Source: Ephydatia muelleri (taxonomy: Eukaryota; Porifera; Demospongiae; Spongillida; Spongillidae). From it: DNA of 64,000 nucleotides. The notes under the pieces were generated by a model. The model searched no databases. It saw only the letters and a program-made list of their open reading frames with translations, and was not told the DNA's origin. The stretch's first letter is position 1; every line of letters begins with the position of its first letter. Positions 1 through 12,500 of the stretch are shown in pieces. Position numbers and translations under genes: made by a program. The DNA is taken from contig JABACO010000021.1 of NCBI GenBank assembly GCA_013339895.1, forward strand, positions 4,582,016-4,646,015. Reading direction: 5' to 3'.

Positions 1-73
1 CAGAGCCACGCCCCCATGGCACCCCTCTGTTTGATTAGCCCCCCCACTTTTGAAACACCTAGGGACGCCACTG
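1..73. mobile_element. Right end of an hAT-like element (cut by window edge)
   Basis: The last bases before position 74 read GGACGCCACTG, the complement of the left terminus of the hAT at 57311 (CAGTGGCGTCC). Most of the 73 bp match that element's first ~73 bp in reverse complement, including the C-rich tract and the CCATGG-like core. The rest of the copy lies left of base 1, so length, coding content and target duplication cannot be judged. Confidence 0.7.
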
Positions 74-1130
74 AGGAGTGTTAGATTTATCATGATTTAT
101 GGACGAACAGCTTGATGTGATGAGAGCCAAAGCCTTTTGTTAAGGCCAAGCTTGTTGTATTTTAGGACAGTCTTGCACAAAAAGAACTTGTTTTGCTCAT
201 GATTTAAAAAGTTAATTATAGAATGTGACATATATTACAATAAAGCAAAGTGTCACGTGCGTATCCATTTCATGATGGCGACTGAAATGATCAACAGAGT
301 ACAGACATGGAGACAGATGTAACTAAGTGAACAGTCCATTTTTATCTGTTTTGTCATTTAGTCGATCAATGACAGGGCAAATAGCAATGAGTTGGTCAGG
401 TGCGTACATTGTGTCATCCAGGTTTTATATACATGTAGGTTGATGACATGGCAAATAGCAATGCGTTTGCCAGGTACATACATCATGTCATTCTGTTTTT
501 CATGTGTTTTCGTTTAGCATGGTAACAATAAATGATCCATGACAGGACAAATATAGCAACACGTCGGTCAGATACATTTGTTGTGAATTCTTGAGGTAAA
601 GGCAAACAGATGACTGCAAACCACATGCAATGATGTGAGTCCATTGTAGTATATGTGTGCATAAGTTTTTTTCACCCGGCCTTTGTACAGTTTTGCTCAT
701 ACTTGCCGCGGTACACCATATTGGAGCTAACTAGTTGGTGGAACTGTTCAATCACTTGATCACTTCGCTATTTGATTTCCAAAAGGGAAGCAAGCAGCTT
801 GAACTCTTGTACTGTGTTATATGTATCTCACTGTTCACAGTGCATTTAAAAAAACCAACAAAGCAGCCATATACTATTACGTAATCAGGCAAGTTGCAAC
901 GTGCATGTCCCATTGAGTGGCGTGGAAAGGGGCCATAATCTTGCATTACAACACTTGGCTGAGAACTCGCAACGCATGCTCAGGTATCTTAAGACTAGCT
1001 ACACCTATATTTGGAATTAGCAATATCAGCAATTTTAACCATTACAAGATGCCGCATTTCCTTAAGGGTGCTTGTTATAGCTATGTTTCTTTGTACCAAA
1101 TGTTTGTACAGTGATCCCGCAAATTAATGA
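74..1130. other. No gene recognised
   Basis: AT-rich sequence with short open frames only. I see no protein similarity, no long repeat and no convincing splice-site pair. Confidence 0.5.
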
Positions 1131-1137
1131 AATTGTA

Positions 1138-1151
1138 GTTGTCATAGCAAC
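1138..1151. promoter_or_regulatory. X-box (RFX-type) motif 1
   Basis: GTTGTCATAGCAAC fits the RFX X-box consensus GTHNYYATRRNAAC at every position. A second perfect match lies ~410 bp to the right. It could be a regulatory site of a ciliary-type gene, but no coding start is visible beside it. Alternatively, both motifs are the ends of an imperfect inverted repeat, since the flanks are also roughly complementary. Confidence 0.4.
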
Positions 1152-1547
1152 CATCACCGTTTATTACATTGCGCTCCGTAATATGGGGGCGTTTCTTAAC
1201 GTTTTTGCAAAACCCGGGCGGCTAAATCTCGTTTCTATGGACTAAAAACGTCATATAGTATCTATTTGCTACTGGTCTAACTAATGCCAGTAGGCAAAAT
1301 GAAACTTAACTTTGTATGCGTAAGTTGCATACAAAAACGATTAAATTTGTGCTTAATTTTTTGCAGTTTCGATGTTTACCTGCAAGCGCTCTAAGCGTTT
1401 CAAAATACGGATCGAATTGCCTACTACAGTGATTAAATACGGTTATTCTTGAATTAGAAGAACTGCAGAAACATGCAAAAAACGATATTTTAACCATCCG
1501 GGTTTTCAATTCTAACATTCAATTCAATTATTTCACCGCGCGTAACC

Positions 1548-1561
1548 GTTACCATAGAAAC
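1548..1561. promoter_or_regulatory. X-box (RFX-type) motif 2
   Basis: GTTACCATAGAAAC also fits the X-box consensus at every position. The ~410 bp between the two motifs is less AT-rich than its surroundings and has CG dinucleotides, which could suit a promoter. No gene start can be tied to it. Confidence 0.4.
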
Positions 1562-2741
1562 GACATTATATAATCATACATTAAACAAACAGTTATTAAT
1601 CAAAAATGTATTGATCATTATGAATCAAGTGGTAATGTCCGTGTAAGAATAAACGCTTCCTTTGGCAGCCATTTAAATATATCAAGTGTAGCCAGTCTTA
1701 ACACACCTGAGTGTGCAACGTTGAATTAATTAGCAATTAATTTGGGTACATTGCAAAGATTGTAACGGCAAGTTTTCCCTCGGGATACCTCTCATCTAGC
1801 TTGTGGTAGAAATGATTGGATCACGAACTAACGTGTTGGAAGACAGAGATGCATCATAATAAGATGTTTCTTATCGGAACAGGATATATCAGAAAAAATG
1901 AATACTGTCTAGCTGGCGATCTCTTCTAGGTGCCCTAATTTTGCACTAACTTGGGATTTTAAAAATGTTTCAAGACATTTTGGAGATCATCCTCCTTGGT
2001 TACAAACTCATGCACATATTTGTCGCAAGATGACACAATTCACAGCCACTTTGATACCAACTCGCAGAAGAAATACTAAACACTAGAGTCTATTTGGCAC
2101 ATTACGAGTGGTTCAAAATTCACCTGTTTCAGTAGATGAGCCAATGAAACTAATGTCACAGGAGGTACTTACGTCTCTATTGTGATAACCAACTGCTATT
2201 CAGTATGACAATTGTAATTGCATAATAACTGACCAGTGATGTTAAACAAGGCAAACTTAAATAAAACATGGTGCCCAAAAAGAGAGTGGAACCCATGCAT
2301 TATTTTTATCATCATTTTAGTTGCAGCTAAAAAATAAGTAATTTAACAAACTGCCTTTTGCTGATGTTTACAATGATGTAAAATAATAGTATTTTCCTAA
2401 TATCAATTTCATACATGTACTATGCAAAGGTTTAATACAAACTTAATCATGAGTGTGACATTAATGTCATTCTACATTGGGTAAGATAAATGTGCCCAGC
2501 AACAGAGCAGGAGTAACGTAAATGGCAAGAATGATGAGTGCTTTTATGTGTATTCGTAACATGTGGTGCATTTATTCATTAATCATTGGCCTAAATGCTA
2601 AATCTATGGATGACCGAGTTAAAGCAAAACAGGATCTTAATCTGCTCTATTATAGTGTTTTAGTCCATTTATCAATCCAATACAATATCAGTAACTATCA
2701 GAACATTGAGCTGTGTGTTTATGAAATGTACTATATCATAC
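1562..2741. other. No gene recognised; probable intron of gene B
   Basis: Gene B exon 19 ends at 2742 with a good donor on the minus strand, so this stretch should be the start of the next intron. I found no exon encoding the following RNF213-like segment down to base 1. Confidence 0.5.
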
Positions 2742-3504
2742 CATTCTCTTCATTGTTGGCATTTAAATAGGTGACTTGCTTGAAATCTGGCACATTGGTC
2801 AGAACAGGTTCTTGTTCATCAACTAAGCATTCAAAATCATTAATATGTTCATTACACCAGTTTGATAATTCATATATATCTGGAACTTCACATACTTCCA
2901 ATCCTTTAAGAATAAGATCAGGATTGTAATGATGACCTTCAGATAAATTGTCATATAATACTTTCTGAGTGGTTGTAAGAGCAGCGATTCTAGATGATAG
3001 AGTTCTGTCTTTGGCAGAAACTGTATTACATTCTGGATTTTCTGTTTTGTGTTGGGAGGCATCATTGGCTAAGGCACTGCATAAGATGCTTGGAGTATCA
3101 TTGATTCTAACTGAACACACTTCTTTGCACCCTTTTAAGCTGCGAATTATTACTTCCTGCGCCTCATTTGCTGTCATCTCATAACATATGCTCTGAAGCA
3201 ACAGGAGTGCCTGGTGGTTAAGTGAACTGGTAAAATCAGAGCATTTCAGTGTACCTAATTCTTTTTGGAGGTAGAGAAGCTGTGTAGTTGTATAGTAATT
3301 CATTGCATAGAACTGTTCTCGTGTTTCATTTACATGCTGCTTCCATTTATGGAGCTCTTGTTCCATCAATTGTGCTTGATCTTGAAGTTCTGAAACATGA
3401 TCCTTTGTGCATGAGCATTTCATAGACCATCCTATATAAGCAACATTTCCAGCTTGTTGCAGAGCCAAGAGAACTTCTGCAATACTACAGATACTGTGAA
3501 GAGT
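2742..3504 (-). CDS. Gene B exon 19: RNF213 signature segment
   Basis: 254 codons from acceptor TCACTATAG. ICSIAEVLLALQQAGNVAYI continues the vertebrate-like 'f..V..l..a...L.saGn..f..W' run, then WKQHVNETREQFYAMNYYTT and QLLYLQKELG match the 'R..fy.LNyfTt.QLl.L..eL' segment that precedes the AAA+ region. The last codons have lower similarity. Donor GTATGATA; the continuation lies off the left edge. Confidence 0.87.
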
Positions 3505-6500
3505 CTATAGTGAGAAAAGGTGTTTAAATTCAATGGTTCAAGATAACAATTGTCAAAACGTACCACTTAAAATTAGCATGTAATGTGAGTGCATATGTCC
3601 TAAAATTTATTGATTTCACTATCATTTCCATTATACATGTACCATTTATTTGGGAGATAATTTTTTGTTTCAGGTAATGAATCCCCCGAGTGCCATTTAC
3701 AACACTTGTATTATTTTTTCAAGCTTGCAGTGGACTGGCTGTTCCTATAACAATTTGGGCAACCTCTACATATGTAATAGGCAAACAGATTTCTTGACGT
3801 CAGCATCATGCTATGTGCATACATATACATGCAGAGAGTGCTTGGGTTGACCCAAAATAATCAGTTAAGGTGAAGAAAAAACTTGTTTGTTTTGTTGCAA
3901 CAGACATACAACCCTTTGATATAATTGAAAGGATTATGCAAGACAAGGAGCAATTGCATGCTATCTGTGTGAGATGATTATATACTGCATATGATGGGTA
4001 TATTGCCACTGCCCTACCTTAGCTCCACACTGACAATATTTTTACACACTACAAAACCAGCCAATGCATGTTCAATTTATTGCCAGCCGCATTACACAAA
4101 CTACAGTATTTCAGCTGTGTGTAACTTATAGAATAAGTGTTGTTAAAATCATTAGGTTAACCTAACATTCCCACATTCAGCGTCATGATAATGTCAAAGG
4201 ATTACTGTGTGAGAATAAAAAATAATATTTAAACAGCTATGATTTGCTTCTGATGTGATTTGGGCTCACAATCACCAAATATGCCGCCATTCATGTCATT
4301 CTAGCATTGAACACAGCAGACGTTTGCGGTTAAGACTTGGTCTGGGGCATGCCTTGCAACACGCAGTAGTCCTATGTTGTGAAACACAACTCGTCATCAT
4401 GCCAGTGAACCTCCGCCAATGTTGTCTACCACCTACGACTCTTGTTCCAACACATCATGCTCTTGTCCTGTTTGCTAGCTTCAGACCGGCTGTTTTGTGG
4501 CTCAATTGATGGTTCCATCTTCAGTGCCATTAAACTGGCACCGGATATTCCAACTATCGCTCCTACTAGCATTGTTTCGAGGTTTTGTTATCACCTCTCC
4601 TTCAACAGAGTTTTCCATCCCACAAGCATAAGCAAAAATAATCTTTTACGCACAACTTGAAACCTTTGGCTTAATCTTTTGCGTCTTGGTCAGATAAACC
4701 ACTGTTTTAACCGATTAACGCCGAGAGACGCATATCTGCGTGTTACCGTTACAGAAGAATCCTTCCAGACCTTTTGAAACATTATACCAATTAGAAGTTA
4801 TTCATGTTCACGGCTTCATTTAATATTGTTGAAACCCCCTTTCCTGCTACCAAACATTCCTCTGTTGCCTCATTTAGTTGATTTTGGACAACTCTACTGC
4901 AGATAAACAAAAAATATCCGGCGTTAATCGGTTAATGCCCAGTGCTTGGTAAAACTGACAGCTTACTTCCTAACACAATGTTAGTCACCATTTACAAAGC
5001 TGGATAATAGATAACCGAAAGATCCTTGACCCATGATTTACCTAGCGATCACTAGGGAAACCTAGTGTCTGGCACATATTTATTAACAGCTACATGTTAG
5101 GTATAGGGTTTCCATTTACAAATGAAAATGTCTTAAGTTAACTACATTCTGTGGTCAGTATGGTGTATGTTATGACAAAATGGCTTACTTTAAGAAACAG
5201 ATCAACCTCTTTCCTGTTTTCAGCATTATTACTAGTGATGAGAACTAATTTGCTCTCAAGGTCCCTCAGTTCATCAAGAGTGTACTTAAGCTTTGGCAAC
5301 CTCTTCTCTTGTTCTTCTAGCTTCATTTCTATGACATCATGAATATTCTGAAATGATTTGTCCCCTGATGACATAGTGTAGCATCCATATTTTTGAATGT
5401 TGTTTAATTGTCCAATTGAAGTGACTTCAACTGATCCTTGTGTTTCCTTTACTGACTTGTACCAATCAAGATCATTATTACACGTGCTCTGAGAACAAAC
5501 ATTTCAAGATCAGGCTCCAATGAGTATGATTACAATAATGCTCAAAAACAATCAAGTGATACGTCATGCATTTACAAAACATTCACGAGGGGAAATAACC
5601 TTTTAGATGTGTAACAGTGCACGTACTCCTCTCTACCCTTAATTGTCACTATTAAGTTAAACACTTCTATTTAATAACATTGGCACTGACACATTGTAAA
5701 AAAATAACAAGTACAGGTTCTGACATACCAACAGTGTGGGCAAATATCTGTTCTTTCTGATTGTCTTTACAAGAGTCTGGCAACTAGATAGTAGCTCCTT
5801 ATATCCAGCTGTTGCAGGAAGTGTGTAAATAAGAGATTCAAAACTAGTACCAATAGTTCTCAGGCCTGATAGTTTATCTTGTGTAAGAGCATCCTCTCCC
5901 CCAGCAGCTGTTGCAAGAGCTACTGTCACAAAATTGCTTAAGTCACTAACATCTGAAACAGGAGTGAATGATTATAATTTACATGCTAAAATGATTTGCA
6001 AACCTTTTGTTTCTTTTTTCAACCACAATAAGATATTTCTACTGTCCCAGAGACATTCTAGGCAGTGTTGTACATCTTTATCTTGCCTAATGTCTTCTAG
6101 TAGTGCAGCAGCTAGAGTCAGTTCTCCCCATATAAATCCCAGTGTCCATTGTTTTAACTGTGATGCTTGCTGTAATTGAAATGTTTAAAATCAACATATT
6201 TATAGAACAGTCACTTGCCTTTGCAATGTGTTCTAGGTGATCAAAATTCCCTGTCAGCGATAGCAACATTTTAACATTAAGTACCAAGTCTGCTGCATGA
6301 TGACTTCTTTGAAGTTTTCTGGATGTTTCCACACACAGACAAATGTTCTTAATACAAGTAGTGTCCAAAGAAATGTTACTGCTTAGACCTTCTGAAAAAC
6401 ACTTGAGCTCGTCAGTAATGATATTAAGCTCATCTGTGGGTCCAAAATAATTGTCAAATTCACTGAAGGTAATTTCCAAAGTGCAAAATTTTTGCAGCAA

Positions 6501-9500
6501 TGATTTACAAGCTTCATATGTCGGATCCCATAGTTTCGTTTTTACTTCTGCAACACTAATACTGTGATTACAATTTGCAATTGCCTTTTTCCATAGAAGA
6601 ATGTATATATTGCTGCAAGACACTTTCCAGAATGGCTCAGCAATATAAACAACATCACCAGCATATTGGAAGAAAACAAATTGATTCACTTTATCTTTAG
6701 ATATGCATAGTTTATTAATAGAGACATCTTGATATTCTTCTGATTTGCAGCAATGCAACTTAAGTCCGGAAAGTCCTACAGAGAAAATGTTAAAATTTAC
6801 AATATTCATCAATATAGGAAAATTACATACCAACAACTCTCTCTGGAAGAAGAGAACAAAGATGGGCAAGTTTGCTGCACATTGATAAAAATGCACCATA
6901 AAGATTGAGCTGGAGTTTAATTTGTTCTTCAATATGTGTGGCACTGATATCAAGTGTTGCAATTGCTGTTGTTAATTGCATCATTTGTTCACGTTTTGCA
7001 ACAATCCGGTCTAGATCAAATTTTGTGCAGTCTCCAGCAGTGATCTTTCTACACATCTCCAGCCATCTATTCTTTGCAAGTTCACACAAGTCTTTACACT
7101 GAGGTGAAAACCCTGCCACTGCTTTAGACTGAATACCTGCATACAATAAACAGTAAGGATAATTATAATTAACACAATGGTTTATAACTGGAACAGCATT
7201 GGGATGCTATATTTAGAACATGTAAGTTGCATGCATGTATAGCATAATAAAATCAAATAATTACTATAAGTAACTATTACCAATTTATCCCTCTAAAATA
7301 GCTGGAATTGTTTATCTAGAGCTCTACCCCCAGAAATCTGAAGTTTCAGGTATGAGCTTGGGGCTCATTGCTGCCACTGATTCTGATCTACCATGGGTAC
7401 ATGTTGATTCAAGATACACCATGTGGAGATATTGGATCCATCACAACTACCACTATAGCTTTAAGGTTTATGATGATGAGCTCAGAGCAACCATTGTAAT
7501 TGGCTTGGATGCAGATTAAGTGCCTTTGTAACAGTCCCCATGGCATCTACTATAACTTGATGCCTACCTCCTGTTTATGTCACTCTTAAACGTGCCTTCT
7601 AAGAACTTTACCCTGTATCCTATTAATCCAGCCTTTAGGTTTATAAGGTTGAACATAACAACCATTTGTAGCTATTTCAATATCTGCTTAGCTAAATAGT
7701 GACACCAGCATACATGCAAGCCACTTTGCCTGTGCATGTGGTAGACTTAACTCTTTCGCAGGCAACAGTACAATATTGCGCCAGAGCTGCTATGAAGTGA
7801 AGCTACTTTAAACATAACCATTACCATTTCGGAGTCAATAACACATTTTTCAGAGGAAATGTTTTATGTTTATTTACTTGTCAAATTCGCATGAGACAGA
7901 ATTGGTTACAAACAACGTTTTTCTGCAACACGGAAACGCTTATTCCTCACAATAACTGCCAATGCCCGCGAAACAGTTAACATTTGGACTGCCTTGCAGC
8001 TGAAACCTTTTGCCTCATGGTTTCAGCTGCTCAAATGTGAAAACCCCCCAATTTAGCTATGTGGACACCTGGTCCCAAGGTGCCAAGACAGAAGACATGA
8101 GATTCCTTCAGAGTATCTTCTAATGCAGAACCTTGATCATCTGCTCAGTGGTCGTCTCCTAATGGCATTTTGCAAGGAGTTTGGAGCTAATGCTAAAGCT
8201 TGCAGTTCAGACGGTGAGGGCACAGTGGTTTAAAAATAGGGGTCATGTAGATACTAGTGAATTTAGAAAAATAAATGATACATTGTAATTATTCTTATTA
8301 TGTGAAAATGTAATCAAGTTTTATGATAAAATTTAAAAATATCCAAAATATGTTTACAGATATCCTTATTAGTTTTACACTAGTAAAGTAACACTATATA
8401 TATGAACCCTACTATATAAAAATCAAAAATGTAAAATCAAGAATTAACAAATAGGATGTGAATCTGATTGCGATCCTGTCTTCTGATCCTGATCATCTAC
8501 AAACATGCAGGCAAGTAGATGTTCTTCCAAAGAGAAGCAACTTGATCTTGCATGCTTTTGTGTACAAGACCGGACATTGTGCTCCTCACCACAAAATGAG
8601 CATTTGACAGCATGTTGAAAGCTTCTAACTATAGGATCTGACTTAATCCATAATCATGTTATTACATCAGACAAGTTGGCATGCTGGATAGTTTTTCTAG
8701 CTAAATGCTCTCTGTATATGCGAAGGTTTTTATTATTGTGCTCTGGGGGTTCTTCTGATAATGCTCCCATCGTTTAGAATCATTAGCACTAATCAATGCT
8801 GCAGAGTGAGCTAGTACCTGATGCACAGAAAAGTGAATTTAAATCCTGGCCAATGGCTCACAAGTTTAAGTGCAGTTTCTTTGCAAAGGTGGTCAAGGTG
8901 TTCAGTATTAATCCTTCGCTTTGAGGAAACAAATCTCAAAATGATAGAGAGATTAGTAACAAATTCATCAAATACAACCCTGTCGCATTCTTGATCGTGC
9001 CTAACCTTTTGTGGGATACATTCAATGAGCACCCCATGCTTTTCAGGGTTAAACAGTAGAGCTCTTGCTGTGTTACAAGTTGTTGAAGTCCCTCCAGCTC
9101 CTACTACATCAGGCGTGTCTACTGCAATCCCTGTTCTAGCTTTAATAATTGCTATTATCCTCTTCTTTGCTTCTTTCTTCTTCATTTTCTGCTTCTAGTC
9201 TTCTTTCCAGCTGGTGAATCCTGCATTAAGCTTATAAGCTACTTTTAGACAATAATCTAAACCCGTTGGCGATGCATGCAATATAGGGAATGTAGCAACA
9301 TTGTATGCAGAGATTGGATTCTGGGTTAGTCCCATTCTGTTCTTGTAATCCCCTTGATGGATTTTTAACTCCTTTGTCATCATCTGCTAAATTTTCATAT
9401 AAGGCATTCAATGTCTCAATGTCTACATTACCTATTTCAAAGCCATCCTTAATCTGGTCCAGTGAAACTGCTTCATCAGCTGAGAAAGGACACAGAACAC

Positions 9501-12500
9501 AGAATCCCCCACCTCTTCCTAATAACAGCTTCTGCATTTTTTCATCATTCATTGAGCGATGAAATTCTACTTTTAATATATACATTTTACCATTATCCTC
9601 TACAGTAACACCATTATATAGCATGCCTTCCTGATCCATCTAAGCCTTCCTTAGCTACCATTGTATAGCTCCCAGGCTGCAATGCAATGCCCAGCAGTGT
9701 TATTAGTCGTTAAAGTGTATCTGCACAGAGGCTACCAGGCTAAATGAAACACCCGTGACCTCGCTAAGTGAATCTATCTGAGGAGTGATTAAATCCTTGT
9801 GTTTCTTAACCCTGTAATAAGCAGGAAACTCCACCCTCTTCTTCATATCAAACATGAGATTTGTGTATCCTGAATGGCCAAGTTTGTATGCTGAGAGCAT
9901 GTATAGTGCTTCATCCAAGCTTAGTTCCTTTGCCACTGGTTCTTGTTGGAACAGCTTCATGCCAATATCAGCCACAGGCCTATCATATACATAGTTCTCC
10001 CTGCAACCAAATAATACCGAAGCAATTATTATTTGAACAATGTTACATGATTAATACCTACCTAAATGAGTTGTTGTGAAATGTTGCTTCATTGCCTCTT
10101 CTCTCAGTGCAGAAAATAGATCATCTATTCTTTTTTGAGTTTGGCGAGGGCTTAGCTCATTCAGTGGACTAACCAATCTCACTCTTTAATTCCCAGGTTC
10201 AGAAGTCTCAAGCTCCTCTGAGTCAGCCTCTTCCTCCTTGACATTTGACTGTTCTTTTTCTCGTAAATCTCGATCAAAAAATATCTCTAGCTTAAAGTTC
10301 TGAAATGTTTCCTTAGACTGCTCACTCTTCCTGGCTCTATTAAGGTTGCCCCACTTGCTTCAAAGAAGCCTCATTCTATTCGCCCACTTTTTTATCATCC
10401 CTCTCATTTGGTCTTTATTGCAAACAAATTTTTCATCAGCAATGAATTGTTCAGCTGCCTTGGTAGTGCTTTACATATCTTTCCCAAGCATCACCAATGT
10501 CTATTTTATGTTTAGTGGTATCTACAACCTCTTCAGCCATAATCGAGCAGCCGCCAAAGAACAAAATGAAATGAACTAACGAACGAAACTATAACGTTGA
10601 TCATCGATGCACAGAAAGGATACAATCACTTCAAAACTAGCCATTACACACACATCTTAAATACAGTATATGTGCCACAGGCCAGCACGCACACACAGGC
10701 CTCTACACAATGAACAAAACATGGGCTGTATTGTGTTATTGTCCGCACACAACAAAAGGACAGCGCGGCGTAGGGTTGTGAAAGGCCCAGGTGCCAGAAA
10801 GTCTCGTAAGTCTTATTCCCCAGTCCACTCTTGTGTTAAATAGATGTTTATTATAAACATGGCACTGTGTATACCGCTTTTGTTTTTAACCTTTGTCGCT
10901 TTAACTTAGAACATGGCAAGAGGTGGCGATGATATTGCTAATGCCAAGTGGTGGTTAATCGTAGTTGGCCCAGATGGCAGTAGTTTCGACTAGTCACGAG
11001 TTTAAACTTGGTAGAGTACAATTTGTAAATACTTTTAGTGGAAAAACTTTAAAAAATTCATGTGTTCAATATAACAAAACACTACAAATTAGTATCATTA
11101 GAAATAAGAGACAAAATGCTATGTAGTACACATATATATAACTCAACCCTTTAAGATTCCAGAAAAATATAATTACCATTACACTTTTAATAAAATTCTC
11201 CTTATTTATGCTTTGGAAGATTGGCACTTTGTAACCATAAATAGTATGGAAATTTCTCCTGCAGATTATAGTGCTGCAAGATGTTATAAAAATAATAATA
11301 ATTAAAAACATATACATTATACCCTACTCAAATGTCGGGGTCCTAACCCACTGTGGAGGGCACATCTTCTCAATGCATGAAGATGTAGTGCTATTTCCTG
11401 CACTTTTGCAAAAGACACCTTGTTAAAAACATTTCTTTCATTGTACCACAAATGTTGATCATAATCCAACATGGTTCCGGGTGTGGTCACAACTGATTTT
11501 AATGAAACATTCATTTATGAAGTCTCTTTTTATTTGAGACAAACAATAATGTGAATGCGCAAGCAGTACTCGTATAGCCTGCGCCGTCGTCGCCGTTACC
11601 CGCGACGTACACTTAAGGCAATTATTACCCCAACTGTAAAGTATGTGGTATATATACCGAAACATACACCCATGCCCTTTACCCCACTATTCTATCGTAT
11701 CACTGTCAAGTTCTTGTATCCATTCAAGAGACCAATGTGACCTGTAACTGCAGTTCAATCAGTATTGACGGGTTCACACCGCTGAATGGGAAGCCAGTCT
11801 TCCACACTCCACCTCCCCTCTCCTGCAACAGACCTGTTTGTTGCAATGCGTGAGAGTGAGTCAGCATTCCCGTTTGCTTTTCCCGGTCTGTGAACGACCG
11901 TATACTGATAATGTTGAAGTCCCAAGCTCCACCTGCACAATCTGGGATTACTGTCCTTAAGCCGGTCTAGCCACTCCAACGATAGATGATCTGTTTGGAT
12001 AGTAAATTTCCTCCCCAACAGATATACCCTGAAAGCTGTTACTGCCAGTTTTATTGCCAGGCATTCTTTCTCCACTGTTGAGTACCTTTCTTCTCTTGGT
12101 AGGAACTTCCTACTATAATAAGCAACTGTGTGTTCTTCTCCCTTTGAGTCACATTGACTTATCACGGCCCCTGCTCCTCTGTCGGAAGCATCAGTTTGTA
12201 GCACAAACTGTTTTGTGAAATCGGGACTTCTCAGCACCGAACTGGAACATAGGTAGTTCTTTAACTGCTCAAATGCTTCTGCACACTTCTCATCCCATAA
12301 AACAACATTAGGCGAAGACCTTCTAGTCAGGTCCGTGATCAAGTTAGTTCGTGATACTCTTTCAGAACTTCCTTCACTTCCTCCTCTTCCTTCCATACAG
12401 GAATGTTATCCACTCCTTCCTCCAGAACATCCTCTTCCATGTAACCCACAGCCTCCGTACGTACGTGGAAAACTTTCAACATGTTCGGAAAACCCTGTGT

